Shown piece after piece: positions 8,029-16,629 of a DNA stretch of 49,334 bases; position 1 is the first letter of the stretch, and every line of letters begins with the position of its first letter. The translations under genes and the position numbers were made by a program. The notes beneath the pieces were generated by a model. That model had not been told where the DNA came from and ran no database searches. It saw nothing but the letters and a program-made list of their open reading frames with translations. Origin of the DNA: Paludibacterium sp. (GTDB lineage: Bacteria; Pseudomonadota; Gammaproteobacteria; Burkholderiales; Chromobacteriaceae); NCBI RefSeq assembly GCF_019232825.1, contig NZ_JAFAND010000011.1:1-49334 (forward strand). The letters run 5' to 3'.

Positions 8029-9420
8029 TTAAATGAAGTTGATATGCTCCGGCGGGTTTTTCAGATCCCACAGGAATTTATTCACATAGTCCTGCCGGCA
8101 GCCGACCGCGCAATCCTTGTGCACGTCGACCGACTCCGACACGTCCTTGTGCACGGCCCAGTAACGGTCGCCCATTACCATGTCGTAGAACGACTGCTCG
8201 TGCAAATCGCCGATATAGAACCGTTCCTTGTTGAAGAACGGTCCGCACGGGTAGATTTTGCCGTTGCCGGAAATCTGCAGCAGGAACGGCGTGCCGTAGC
8301 AGACATCATATTTGCGATAGCCGTCCTTATACAAGGCGGATTCCGATGCGGCATTGATCTTATTCCACTTGGCTTGCACCACATAGCTGTCAGTGGAGTA
8401 GCTTTCCGCTTCCTTCAGCACGTCCTGAATCGACAGGTAGTCTTCGTACTGGATGCCGATTTCCTTGTACTCGGAATCGGAGCAGTGCTTGATAACGAAA
8501 TAGTCGACGCCAAGCTCGGCGCCGAGCTTCGCCTCTTTCAGCACCTGATCGAAGCATTCCGGAATCAGCACCATCTGCAAGCCGAGCGTGCAGGGGTAAT
8601 TGTTTTCCTTTTTGATGCGCACGAGTTCGCGGATCTTTTCCACCAGCTCGTCGAAGTTCTTCTCCTTCGACTGATGCACGCGGCGGAAACCGTCGCGTTC
8701 GCCGGCCGACAGATTGAAACGGATCCAGCTCATGTTCTTCAACAGATCGTGCGCCCGGTCCATGTCCAACAGCAGACCGTTGGTCGCCATCGAGGTATCG
8801 ATGCCGACTTCGCGCGCGCGCACCACGGCGTCGTACAGTGCCGGATTCAACGTCGGCTCGCCGTCGCCGATGAAGCCGATCGAGCGCACGCCCAGGCGGC
8901 CGCAGTCGTCGATGTAGCGCAGCAAGGCGTCACGCTGGATCATCGTGCCCTGGGTCATGTTCTGCACCACGGCATAGCAATAGATGCAGGCGGTGTTGCA
9001 GAACTTGGTCAACCCCATGTCGATGTGGATCGGAGCGAAGCGCTCGCCGCGCTGCCAGGCCGCCAGCCGGTCGAGATGATGCATCATCTTGTGGCCGTCG
9101 AAGCGGAAGCGCTGCGGCGGATTGCGGTAGCTCGGACCGGTGAACTGGTTGGGCGCGCTGGGCGCCTCTTCGCCCTCGGACAGGCGCATCACGCCGATCT
9201 GGTTGCCTTCGCTGACGAAGTGAATCTTCTGCCCGGTCATCTTGTCGAGCTTGTAGCTATCGATCTGCTGCTGCTCGTCGGTCAACGCCGCGCGGTTGAC
9301 GATGACGTTGGACGTGCGCAGCTTGTGCCCGGGGTTGCGCTTGAGCGGTGCGTCGTCGGGAATGGACGTGGTGGTTTCGTAACCGAAGCGGTTAACGTCC
9401 TTGTGCTTGTTGTCACTCAT
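8029..9420 (-). CDS. Radical SAM/SPASM-domain protein (copy B)
   Basis: A 463-residue radical SAM enzyme. The CxxxCxxC [4Fe-4S] motif is at Cys141, Cys145 and Cys148 (CNTACIYC), followed by the GDGEPTLNP motif and a TIM-barrel core. The C-terminal SPASM-like region has spaced cysteines (VCYGTPF, IYPCGPFF, DCAVGCRQDYVN) suited to an auxiliary Fe-S cluster. An N-terminal extension of about 130 residues is not found in the paralog at 11480-12580. Both proteins end in HINFI. Such enzymes use a 5'-deoxyadenosyl radical on peptides, sugars or other small molecules. The position between an E1 pair and a glycosyltransferase suggests a sugar or glycan substituent as substrate (inference). An ATG preceded by AAGGAGACAG supports the start. 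Confidence 0.85.
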   Translation of the reverse strand: MSDNKHKDVNRFGYETTTSIPDDAPLKRNPGHKLRTSNVIVNRAALTDEQQQIDSYKLDKMTGQKIHFVSEGNQIGVMRLSEGEEAPSAPNQFTGPSYRNPPQRFRFDGHKMMHHLDRLAAWQRGERFAPIHIDMGLTKFCNTACIYCYAVVQNMTQGTMIQRDALLRYIDDCGRLGVRSIGFIGDGEPTLNPALYDAVVRAREVGIDTSMATNGLLLDMDRAHDLLKNMSWIRFNLSAGERDGFRRVHQSKEKNFDELVEKIRELVRIKKENNYPCTLGLQMVLIPECFDQVLKEAKLGAELGVDYFVIKHCSDSEYKEIGIQYEDYLSIQDVLKEAESYSTDSYVVQAKWNKINAASESALYKDGYRKYDVCYGTPFLLQISGNGKIYPCGPFFNKERFYIGDLHEQSFYDMVMGDRYWAVHKDVSESVDVHKDCAVGCRQDYVNKFLWDLKNPPEHINFI

Positions 9421-9457
9421 GATTCTGTCTCCTTACCCGCTTGCACGCGGCGTCAAC

Positions 9458-10516
9458 TCAAAACGGCCCGCTGAACCAGACGCCCGGCACATCATGGTGC
9501 GTGTGGCGCTGGGGCAGGAACTCCAGCGGCAGGCTGGGGAGCCCCAGCATCTTGCCGATACAACGAACAATCTCTTCCGCGCCCGGATAGAACTGCCGGG
9601 TCAATCCATAGCTGGTCGGCTCCGGACAATCCGGCAGCGCGAGCCGCAACGGCGGCGCCTTGAGCGCGCTCCAGCAATCCATGCTGGCCCGCGCCACGAT
9701 TTCGCCGGCAATCGAACCGGTGGCGGCGCCGGTATCCAGCGCCAACAGCCTGCCGGTACGGCGCACCGAGGCATAGACCGTGTCCCAATCAAGCGGCTTG
9801 ACGGTACGCAGATCGATCAGCTCGCAATGCACGCCGGCGGCTTCCAACGCGCGGCAGGCATGCAACGCCTCCACCACCATGTAGGAGGCCGCCACGATGG
9901 TGACGGCGTCGCCGGCCTGACGGATGGCGGCCTTGCCGAGCGGCACGCGCACATCGCCCTCGGGCACCTCGCCCTGAGCGAAGTGCAGCCAGCGGTGCTC
10001 CAAAAACACCACCGGGTCGTCGTCGAAAATCGACGACAGCAACAGGCCCTTGGCATCGGCGGCGTTGGCCGGCATCACCACCTTCAAACCGGGCACGTGG
10101 GCAAACCAGGCCTGCAGGTTTTGCGAGTGGGTCGGGCCCTGCCCCCAACCGCGCCCCATGATCAAACGAATGGTCAGCGGCACCGGGCGGCCGAAGGTGT
10201 AGTGCCATTTGGCGGCGTTGTTAACCAATTGATCGAGCGCCAGCAGGAAGAAATCGAGCCGCTGGTGGCACATGACCGGGCGCATGCCCGCCAGGGCGGC
10301 GCCGATGGCGATGCCGGTCATGCCGTTTTCCGAGGTCGGGGTATCGAACACGCGCGCCGCGCCGAAACGTTCCTGCAGGCCCGCCGTGGTGTTGAAGATC
10401 GCCTTGGGGTCATCCACGCCCAAACCGAATTTCAACACGTGCTCGTCCTGCGCCATGGCAAGATGCAGCGCCTCGTTGATCGCCTGAGCGGCGTTGATGG
10501 TGGCTTCGCGGCTCAT
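9458..10516 (-). CDS. ThDP-dependent 2-oxoacid dehydrogenase E1 beta subunit
   Basis: A 352-residue E1 beta (PdhB/BkdB/AcoB-like) protein. Family landmarks include FDTPTSENGMTGIAIGAALA, where the Glu would activate ThDP, a central PTHSQNLQAWFAHVPGLKVV block typical of E1 beta, and a C-terminal transketolase-like domain (ELIDLRTVKPLDWDTV). The start ATG at 10516 overlaps the E1 alpha stop in an ATGA, so translation is coupled as expected for an alpha2beta2 enzyme. The frame stays open far upstream, but the residues before this Met do not look like any E1 beta, so the longer frame is rejected. There is no E2 or E3 gene nearby. Its role in a glycan operon may be decarboxylation of a 2-oxoacid to provide an acyl or two-carbon unit (inference). 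Confidence 0.87.
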   Translation of the reverse strand: MSREATINAAQAINEALHLAMAQDEHVLKFGLGVDDPKAIFNTTAGLQERFGAARVFDTPTSENGMTGIAIGAALAGMRPVMCHQRLDFFLLALDQLVNNAAKWHYTFGRPVPLTIRLIMGRGWGQGPTHSQNLQAWFAHVPGLKVVMPANAADAKGLLLSSIFDDDPVVFLEHRWLHFAQGEVPEGDVRVPLGKAAIRQAGDAVTIVAASYMVVEALHACRALEAAGVHCELIDLRTVKPLDWDTVYASVRRTGRLLALDTGAATGSIAGEIVARASMDCWSALKAPPLRLALPDCPEPTSYGLTRQFYPGAEEIVRCIGKMLGLPSLPLEFLPQRHTHHDVPGVWFSGPF

Positions 10517-11505
10517 GACGCCAGCTCCGTGCGGTAAATGCCGTCCAACGCGGTCGACGCGTCGGGATACGGGGCGGCCAACGCCAATTCGAAAGCGAGG
10601 CCGATCTCGGCGGCGATCTCGGCCGCCATCGCCTGCTGATCGGCCTCGGTCAGCGACAGCGTCCGCGCGAGCCGCGGCAGCGGATCGCGCGCCTGCCAGG
10701 CGGCGAGTTCGCCCTCCGGCCGGTAGCCCAGCTCGTCGTCGTAGTTCGGTCCGCAATGCTCGCGCCAACGGTAGGTCGTGCATTCGACGAACCGCGGGCC
10801 GCCGCCGGCGCGGATGGCGGCCACCGCCTGCTCCGCCGCGGCTTCTACCGCCAACGCGTCGTTGCCGTCGACCCGCACCGCGGGCACGCCCAGCGCCTCG
10901 GCCAGCACGCACAGGTCGCGCGAGGCCGGCTGGCGCTTGGACAGCGGCGAATACACCGAATACAGGTTGTTTTCGCAGGCGAACAACACCGGCAACTGGC
11001 GCAGCGCGGCGAAGTTGGCCGCCTCGTAGAACGCCCCCTCCTCGGTCGCGCCGTCGCCGAAAAACACGCAAGTCAGCGTCTTGTCGCCGCGCAATTGCTG
11101 CGCCAGCGCCACGCCGACGCCGAGCGGAATGCTGTTGCCGACGATGGCCGTGCTGGCCAGGAATCCCGCGCGCGGGTCGGACAGGTGCATCGAGCCGCCA
11201 CGGCCGCCGCAGCAGCCGGTGGCCTTGCCGTACAGCTCGGCGATCATGGCGTTCAGATCCCCGCCCTTGCCCAGGTAATGGGCATGGGAACGGTGCGTCG
11301 ACAACGCCTGATCCTCGGCTGTGAGCGCGAAACCGAATGCCGCCGCCGGCGCTTCCTGGCCGATGGACAGATGCACCGGGCAACGCATCTGCTGCGCCGC
11401 ATAACGCCGCGCGATTTCCTCCTCGACCAGGCGAATGCGCAGCATGGCGCGATACAGCGCGATCGGCCGCGACGCCGTCTCAAATGAAGTTGATGTGCGG
11501 CACAC
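10513..11505 (-). CDS. ThDP-dependent 2-oxoacid dehydrogenase E1 alpha subunit
   Basis: A 330-residue E1 alpha (PdhA/AcoA-like) protein. The ThDP motif begins at [15 protein letters not shown] and ends near FACENN, with upstream GGSMH and a [13 protein letters not shown] helix. The first helix of the family, [20 protein letters not shown], begins at about residue 16, so the ATG at 11505 is preferred over the internal Met21. That makes a 26-base overlap with the end of the radical SAM gene upstream. It pairs with the E1 beta gene just downstream. Phosphorylation-loop features of eukaryotic E1 are irrelevant here. Substrate could be pyruvate, a branched 2-oxoacid, or a cluster-specific oxoacid; the sequence does not decide. 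Confidence 0.87.
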   Translation of the reverse strand: MCRTSTSFETASRPIALYRAMLRIRLVEEEIARRYAAQQMRCPVHLSIGQEAPAAAFGFALTAEDQALSTHRSHAHYLGKGGDLNAMIAELYGKATGCCGGRGGSMHLSDPRAGFLASTAIVGNSIPLGVGVALAQQLRGDKTLTCVFFGDGATEEGAFYEAANFAALRQLPVLFACENNLYSVYSPLSKRQPASRDLCVLAEALGVPAVRVDGNDALAVEAAAEQAVAAIRAGGGPRFVECTTYRWREHCGPNYDDELGYRPEGELAAWQARDPLPRLARTLSLTEADQQAMAAEIAAEIGLAFELALAAPYPDASTALDGIYRTELAS

Positions 11506-12580
11506 TTTGATTCACCAGCCGGTCGAGATAACGGTTGACTTCATCCATGCGGCAATTCTTGCGGCACTCGTGAATATCCAGTTGATGACGCACGTACTGG
11601 AAGTTCTCGCGCCGCTTGTCGCCCTCCCAAATCTCCTGGAAGGTGTTTTGATTGATGTTGCCGTATTCGAAACGCGGATCGAGCAGATAGGCGCTGCAGC
11701 CGTAGACGCGGCCATCGGCCATCACGTAGCCCCAGAGGAACGGCGTGGCGTGGCATTGCTTGTAGCGCGTCTCGGGGTCTTCCTGGTATTTGCGCATCGT
11801 GTGGGCGCGGAACACCACCTGAAACGTGTCGCTGTTCATCGGCGCCAGTTGTTCGGCCAGCGTCAGATAGCCTTGATAATTGACGTTCTCGTATTCGTGG
11901 GTTTCGCTGAACAGATGCTGCGAGTACGGCTTGATCACCAGATAATCGGCGCCGATCTCGTCGCGGCAGATGCGCGCGAGTTCGACCATCTCGTGCGCGT
12001 TCTCCGGCAGGAGCAGCGCTTGCACGCCGATCACGGTGTCCAGTCCATGCGCGCGCTTGTGCTCGGCGGCGGCGCGCAGGTTGTCGACCACGCGCTGGAA
12101 ATCACGCTCGCGTGTGCGATGGATCGCCGCGTAGCTCTCGGCGCTGCCGGCGTTGAGCGATACCTTGATCCACGACACCTTGTCGAGCGACTCCTCGACG
12201 AAACGCTGATTGAGCAGCACGCCGTTGGTGGTGAAAGCCACGTCGATGCCGCTGGCTTTCGTCATGGCGACGATCTCGTTGATCTTCTTGTGCAGAAGCG
12301 GCTCGCCCTCGCCGGCGTACATGATGCTCTTCACGCCCAGACGCGCCATTTCCGGAATCCGCTCGGCCAGTACGGCCTCGTCGAGCATCACCGACTTGTA
12401 GCCGATATAGTCGACCGCGCAGAACGTGCAGCGGTGATTGCAGGCGCCCACCGGCGCGAGCTCCAGATAGATCGGATAGACCGACTTGGCGCGCTCCCAC
12501 GCGTCGCCCACGTCCAGCAGTTGCGCCACCCGCTGCGGGTGATAAATCAGCTTGTGGCTATCGATCAGAAATTTGTCCAT
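11480..12580 (-). CDS. Radical SAM/SPASM-domain protein (copy A)
   Basis: A 366-residue radical SAM enzyme. The cluster-binding cysteines are Cys47, Cys51 and Cys54 (CNHRCTFC), followed by the [10 protein letters not shown] motif and a TTNG strand. The C-terminal SPASM-like block has cysteines in [15 protein letters not shown] and [12 protein letters not shown]. It ends VPHINFI, the same last residues as the radical SAM protein at 8029-9420, which argues that the two are paralogs. It starts 18 bases after the kinase fusion gene and overlaps E1 alpha at its 3' end. It probably modifies a sugar, nucleotide-sugar or peptide in the same pathway. The two paralogs could act in sequence or as a heterodimer; neither is shown by the sequence. 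Confidence 0.86.
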   Translation of the reverse strand: MDKFLIDSHKLIYHPQRVAQLLDVGDAWERAKSVYPIYLELAPVGACNHRCTFCAVDYIGYKSVMLDEAVLAERIPEMARLGVKSIMYAGEGEPLLHKKINEIVAMTKASGIDVAFTTNGVLLNQRFVEESLDKVSWIKVSLNAGSAESYAAIHRTRERDFQRVVDNLRAAAEHKRAHGLDTVIGVQALLLPENAHEMVELARICRDEIGADYLVIKPYSQHLFSETHEYENVNYQGYLTLAEQLAPMNSDTFQVVFRAHTMRKYQEDPETRYKQCHATPFLWGYVMADGRVYGCSAYLLDPRFEYGNINQNTFQEIWEGDKRRENFQYVRHQLDIHECRKNCRMDEVNRYLDRLVNQSVPHINFI

Positions 12581-12598
12581 CGCCCGGTCCCTCCCGCC

Positions 12599-14116
12599 TT
12601 ATTTGAGCAACGTCGTGGCATATTTGCAGAACAGCACCGGATCGACCGGCTCGCGGTTGCAGACGATCTGCACATCGAGCGCGGCGGAGATGCTGCCGGC
12701 CAGCACGGCGATTTCCGGCGGCTCGCCGGCCCCCATGCAGGTGCCGGCCAACGACAGGAACGCGTCGCCGGCGCCGATGCGGTCGACGACCTTGGACGAC
12801 AGCGCCGGAATCGACAGCATGCTGTCCTGGCCGACCAGGAGTGCGCCGGCGCTACCGCGGGTAATGGCGGTGGCCCGGGCCGACAGGCGGCTATTGAGCT
12901 CGCTGGCGATCATTTCCAGCGGCGAGAGGCGGTCGTGCGCCGCCAGCCGCGCCTCGGGCTCGTTCAAGCACAGGAAATCGGCGCGCGGGTAGCGGGTGAT
13001 CACGTGATAGCCGCGGTTGCCGCTGTTGATCTGCGTATTGACCGCCAGGAAACGGGCATGGGTCGAAATGGCGTGGGCGATGTCGCGCGAGATCATGCCG
13101 TTGCCGAAGTCGGGCACGATCACCGTGTCGTAGTCGGCCGCATGCGCCGCCAGCCATTGGCAGACCTGATGGTCGAGCGCGCTGCGCTCCTGCTCCACGC
13201 CGCCGAAATACACTTCGAACAAACGCTGCAGATCCTGGTCGACGAAGCGGCGCTTGATCAGCGTCTGCGCCGTCGGAAATTCGATGTGCGGCAAGCTGAC
13301 GTTCGGGCGCAGCTTCTCGCTGACGTATTCGCGCGTGCCGGGCTCCTTGCCCAGCGCGGTCAACAGCGTGACCTCCTGGCAGAAGCCGGCCACATGGTTG
13401 GCCACCGCGATGGCGCCGCCGGCGAAGCGCTCTTCCGAGGCGTAACGTACCGCCAGGGTATTGCCCTTGCCGGTCTGGCCGAGCGTGGACACGTAATGGT
13501 ATTCGTCGATGATGGCGTCGCCCACCACCAGCACGCGCTGCGACTTCAGGCGCCGGATGCGGCCGATGAACTCGTCGAGCGGAAACTGCTGCTTGAAGTC
13601 GGCCAAAAAGGCGCGCGCCTCGGGCGAGAACACATCGAAATGGTTATTCAGCAGGCTGGTGGAGCTGAAGGTGATCTCATCGGTGAAATGCACGTCGCCG
13701 CCGTGCGCGCGCACCGCCTCGACCTCGCGGGCGATATTGCCGGTCAGATCGGCGGCGGCGTCGACATAATCGCTGCCCTTGACATACAGCGACGGCTTGA
13801 GCGCGTGAATGACGTTGATGGCGGTCTCCGCCTGATTGACGGCCACCAGGTCGACGCAGGCGAGCGCGGCCAGATTCTCGGCGCGCAGATCCTCGCCGAA
13901 CACCGGGCGGCCCGGGCCCTTGCGCACAAACGCGTCGCCGGTCAGCGTCACCACCAGCACGTCGCCCAGCCGGCGCGCGCTTTGCAGATGGCGGATATGG
14001 CCAGTATGCATCAAGTCGAAGGTGCCATGGCACAGCACCACGCGCCGCCCTTGGCGCTTATGCTCGTCGACGATCGCCGCCAGATCTTCCAGGGCGTGAA
14101 TTTTGTGCTCGGTCAT
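12599..14116 (-). CDS. Nucleotidyltransferase-PfkB kinase fusion (HldE-like, reversed domain order)
   Basis: A 505-residue two-domain enzyme. Residues about 1-140 are a cytidylyltransferase-type nucleotidyltransferase with HGTFDLMHTGH and a YVKGSDY motif. Residues about 170-505 are a PfkB/ribokinase-type sugar kinase with VGDAIIDEY, GGAIAVANH and the catalytic RIGAGDAF. HldE of enterobacteria phosphorylates heptose 7-phosphate and then adenylylates it, but has kinase first and transferase last; here the order is reversed. The start at 14116 overlaps the upstream stop in an ATGA; an in-frame ATG 18 bases further up is possible. With the GmhA-like isomerase it predicts a nucleotide-activated heptose or related sugar. 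The exact sugar and nucleotide are not determined. Confidence 0.82.
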   Translation of the reverse strand: MTEHKIHALEDLAAIVDEHKRQGRRVVLCHGTFDLMHTGHIRHLQSARRLGDVLVVTLTGDAFVRKGPGRPVFGEDLRAENLAALACVDLVAVNQAETAINVIHALKPSLYVKGSDYVDAAADLTGNIAREVEAVRAHGGDVHFTDEITFSSTSLLNNHFDVFSPEARAFLADFKQQFPLDEFIGRIRRLKSQRVLVVGDAIIDEYHYVSTLGQTGKGNTLAVRYASEERFAGGAIAVANHVAGFCQEVTLLTALGKEPGTREYVSEKLRPNVSLPHIEFPTAQTLIKRRFVDQDLQRLFEVYFGGVEQERSALDHQVCQWLAAHAADYDTVIVPDFGNGMISRDIAHAISTHARFLAVNTQINSGNRGYHVITRYPRADFLCLNEPEARLAAHDRLSPLEMIASELNSRLSARATAITRGSAGALLVGQDSMLSIPALSSKVVDRIGAGDAFLSLAGTCMGAGEPPEIAVLAGSISAALDVQIVCNREPVDPVLFCKYATTLLK

Positions 14117-14685
14117 GTCCGCTCCGCCAGGCAATCCGCCACGTAGTGCAACAGGAACAGATGGGAAACCTCCACCTCGCCATAGTCGCCGGACGGACTC
14201 CAGAAGTTGATGTCGCCGCGGTCGGAAAGCGGATTATGCTCGGCGAAACCGCTCAGGGTAACCACATGGGCGCCGGTTTCGCGCGCCGCCGCCACCGCCT
14301 GCAGGATATTGGGCGATTTGCCGGAGCTGCTGATGGCAATCAGCGCGTCGCCTTTGCGGGCATAGCGCGCCACCATGCGCGCATAGGCCTGGTCGTAGCC
14401 GAAGTCGTTGCTCATGCAGGTCATCAGCGACGGCTCGTGCAGCACGTGGGCGCGCAGCTTGCCTTTATTGACCAGGTCGTTCTGAATATGCGCCGCCACG
14501 GCGGCGCTGCCGCCATTGCCGATGATATAGACCGCGCCGTCGGCATGGCGCAACGTGACCAGCATGTCGAGCAAGGCGGCGATGGCCGCATCGGTCGACA
14601 ACGTGCGGCCGGCATGGCTCGCGACGATACCGCTCATGACGCCGGAAAAGCGTTCGCAGGCGCCGGACAAGGTTACGCTATTCAT
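14113..14685 (-). CDS. GmhA-like SIS-domain sugar-phosphate isomerase
   Basis: A 190-residue SIS-domain protein resembling GmhA (sedoheptulose 7-phosphate isomerase). Phosphate-binding motifs are YIIGNGGSAAVAAHIQNDL near residue 50 and ISSSGKSPNIL near residue 115. The length matches GmhA (about 190-200). The frame continues far upstream through the neighbouring gene, but the ATG at 14685 overlaps the upstream stop (ATGA), so this start is chosen. The same 4-base overlap links it to the kinase fusion downstream. In heptose pathways GmhA feeds HldE; a GmhB phosphatase would also be needed and is not in the window. It might act on another ketose phosphate. Confidence 0.85.
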   Translation of the reverse strand: MNSVTLSGACERFSGVMSGIVASHAGRTLSTDAAIAALLDMLVTLRHADGAVYIIGNGGSAAVAAHIQNDLVNKGKLRAHVLHEPSLMTCMSNDFGYDQAYARMVARYARKGDALIAISSSGKSPNILQAVAAARETGAHVVTLSGFAEHNPLSDRGDINFWSPSGDYGEVEVSHLFLLHYVADCLAERT

Positions 14686-15674
14686 GATTGTGTCCCCAGG
14701 TTGTCGAACCAGCTCTTGGTCGCGTGTTCGATGCTCGCCGGCGTCCACAGCGGCGCGTCGCGCCAATCGTCGAGACAGGCCAGCATGTTGGCCACGCCCT
14801 GCTCCAGCGGCACTTCCGCCTTCCAGCCAAGCAAGCGCGCAATCTTGTCGGTATCGGCGAACGTGCAATCCGGTTCGCCGGGCCGTTTCGGAATATGGAC
14901 CTTGTCGCCGCCCAACAGCGCGACCAGGCGATTGACTTTGTAATGGCCGCCGCTGCCGACGTTCATGATCTCGCCGCAGATGTCCGAGGCGCCGGCCATC
15001 ATGAAGGCGCGCGCCACGTCGGTGACATAGGTGAAATCGCGGCTCTGCTCGCCGTCGCCGACAACGGTGAACGGCAATCCCTTGAGCTTTTGCGCCAAAA
15101 AAACGCCGAACACCGCGCCATAGGTGCCGGCCGTGCGCGAACGCGGACCGTAGACGTTGAACAAGCGCAGCGACACCACCGGCAAACGATAGACCTTGCC
15201 CCAATGCAGCACCAGCTCCTCGCCCATGGCCTTGGTCAGCGCATACGGGTATTCCGGCTGCACTGGCGCGGTTTCCGGCGTCGGATAACGATCAGGGATG
15301 CCATAGCAGGAAGACGAGGCGGCGTAGACCAGGCGGCGCGCGCCGTGCAGGCGGGCCGACTGCAGCACGTTCAACGTGCCTTGCACGTTGACCGAGAAAT
15401 AGGTTTCGGGATCATCGATCGACGGCACGATATCGGCGCGCCCGGCCAAGTGGAACACTTGCTCCACGCCGGCGAAGCAGGGTTCCAACGCCTCGCGGTC
15501 GCGGATGTCGACTTGGCGGAAGACGCAGCGCCCTCGCGCCAGCAACGCGTCGATATGGGCTTGTTTGCCCGTGGACAGATCATCGACCAACACCACTTCC
15601 GCACCTTGCGCCAGCAGCATTTCCGCCAGATGACTACCGATGAATCCGGCTGCGCCGGTGACAAGAGCTTTCAT
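14682..15674 (-). CDS. NAD-dependent epimerase/dehydratase (extended SDR)
   Basis: A 330-residue extended short-chain dehydrogenase/reductase acting on nucleotide sugars. The N-terminus has the NAD-binding VTGAAGFIGSHL, then VDDLSTG, typical of GalE/WbpP-like epimerases. The catalytic motif is YPYALTK near residue 145 with upstream AASSSCYG. A C-terminal substrate domain has LRLFNVYGPRSR. It is the first gene of the glycan operon; 65 bases separate it from mtnP upstream, with no clear terminator, so some read-through is possible. Likely reactions are 4-epimerisation or oxidation/decarboxylation of a UDP- or other NDP-sugar; the substrate is not determined. Confidence 0.85.
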   Translation of the reverse strand: MKALVTGAAGFIGSHLAEMLLAQGAEVVLVDDLSTGKQAHIDALLARGRCVFRQVDIRDREALEPCFAGVEQVFHLAGRADIVPSIDDPETYFSVNVQGTLNVLQSARLHGARRLVYAASSSCYGIPDRYPTPETAPVQPEYPYALTKAMGEELVLHWGKVYRLPVVSLRLFNVYGPRSRTAGTYGAVFGVFLAQKLKGLPFTVVGDGEQSRDFTYVTDVARAFMMAGASDICGEIMNVGSGGHYKVNRLVALLGGDKVHIPKRPGEPDCTFADTDKIARLLGWKAEVPLEQGVANMLACLDDWRDAPLWTPASIEHATKSWFDNLGTQS

Positions 15675-15739
15675 CTTTCACAACACCTGAATGAATGAAT
15701 GATTTATCGGCCCGAACAGGCATTACTTGAGTTGCGCAA

Positions 15740-16480
15740 CTACCGCGACTGCAGCAACCGCTGCAAAATCCGCTCCACCGAACGCAGCGACGTATCCAAC
15801 ACCGACGAGGCGCCGGAGAAGTCGACCTTGTCCGCGCTCTCGCCGCGGCCCGCGGCGTAGTTGGCCACCACCGTCAGCATCGCATAGGGCAACCCCAGCT
15901 CGCGCGCGAGCGCTGCCTCCGGCATGCCGGTCATGCCGACGATATCGGCGCCGTCCCGCTCCAGCCGGTTGATCTCGGCGGCGCTCTCCAGCCGCGGCCC
16001 CTGCGTGCAGGCATAGACGCCGCCATCGATCAGCGCGATCGATTCGTCCGCGGCCGCCTGAGTGAGCCCGGCGCGCAAATCGGGGCAATAGGGATGGGTG
16101 AAATCGACGTGCACCACCGGCTTGTCGAGCCCCTCGAAATAGGTATGCTCGCGGCCCCAGGTGTAATCGAGCACGTCGACGGGCAGCACGATGGCGCCGG
16201 GGCACATGTCCGGGCGGATGCCGCCGACCGCGCCGATGGCGACGATGCCTTTGATGTTCTGCTGTTTGAGCGCCCAGATATTGGCGCGGAAATTGATTTC
16301 GTGCGGCGCCAGCGAATGGCCGTAGCCATGACGGGCGATGAACACGACGTTGCGGCCGCCGACCAGGCCGAAGGTGAGCGCGCAAGAGGGATCGCCGTAC
16401 GGCGTGCGCACGACTTGGCGATGGGTGACTTCCAAGACCGACAGCTGGGCGAGACCGCTTCCGCCGATGATTGCCAGCAT
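15740..16480 (-). CDS. mtnP: S-methyl-5'-thioinosine phosphorylase (MTAP/PNP family)
   Basis: A 246-residue purine nucleoside phosphorylase of the MTAP family. Motifs are AIIGGSGLAQL at the N-terminus, FIARHGYGHSLAPHEINFRA (phosphate and base site), GAVGGIRPDM and GMTGMPEAALARELGLPYAM. The HEINFRAN version with GMTGMPEAALA is close to the bacterial methylthioinosine phosphorylases described from Pseudomonas. It would recycle the nucleoside left after polyamine and autoinducer synthesis, giving hypoxanthine, which the hpt product next door could salvage to IMP. That adjacency supports the thioinosine over the thioadenosine reading. It is preceded by the terminator of the upstream hpt gene, so it probably has its own promoter in 16481-16565. 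Confidence 0.85.
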   Translation of the reverse strand: MLAIIGGSGLAQLSVLEVTHRQVVRTPYGDPSCALTFGLVGGRNVVFIARHGYGHSLAPHEINFRANIWALKQQNIKGIVAIGAVGGIRPDMCPGAIVLPVDVLDYTWGREHTYFEGLDKPVVHVDFTHPYCPDLRAGLTQAAADESIALIDGGVYACTQGPRLESAAEINRLERDGADIVGMTGMPEAALARELGLPYAMLTVVANYAAGRGESADKVDFSGASSVLDTSLRSVERILQRLLQSR

Positions 16481-16565
16481 CTTAGCTTCCCGTAATAAAG
16501 TATGTTGTGATACTAGTGGTTGGAGTGTATCGGCTTTAGCGGACTAGGGATAGGGGAAAGAAGGG

Positions 16566-16618
16566 GAAAAAGCCCGGTTTGCCGCGGCGCATCATGCGCC
16601 GACAGGCCGAACCGGGCT
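16566..16618 (-). terminator. Intrinsic terminator after hpt
   Basis: On the minus strand AGCCCGGTT (16618-16610) pairs with AACCGGGCT (16579-16571) and is followed at once by TTTTT. Additional pairing is possible inside the loop. It begins 12 bases after the hpt stop codon and would end the galU-hpt transcript. Confidence 0.8.
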
Positions 16619-16629
16619 GCGTCAGGCGT

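Noticed and set aside
9458-11383. 641-residue read-through frame extending E1 beta upstream
   Set aside because: The first 280 residues are low-complexity Arg/Gly/Ala translation of the E1 alpha gene in another frame; the ATGA start at 10516 is convincing.
11435-14146. 903-residue plus-strand open frame across the radical SAM and kinase fusion genes
   Set aside because: Antisense shadow spanning two well-supported minus-strand genes.
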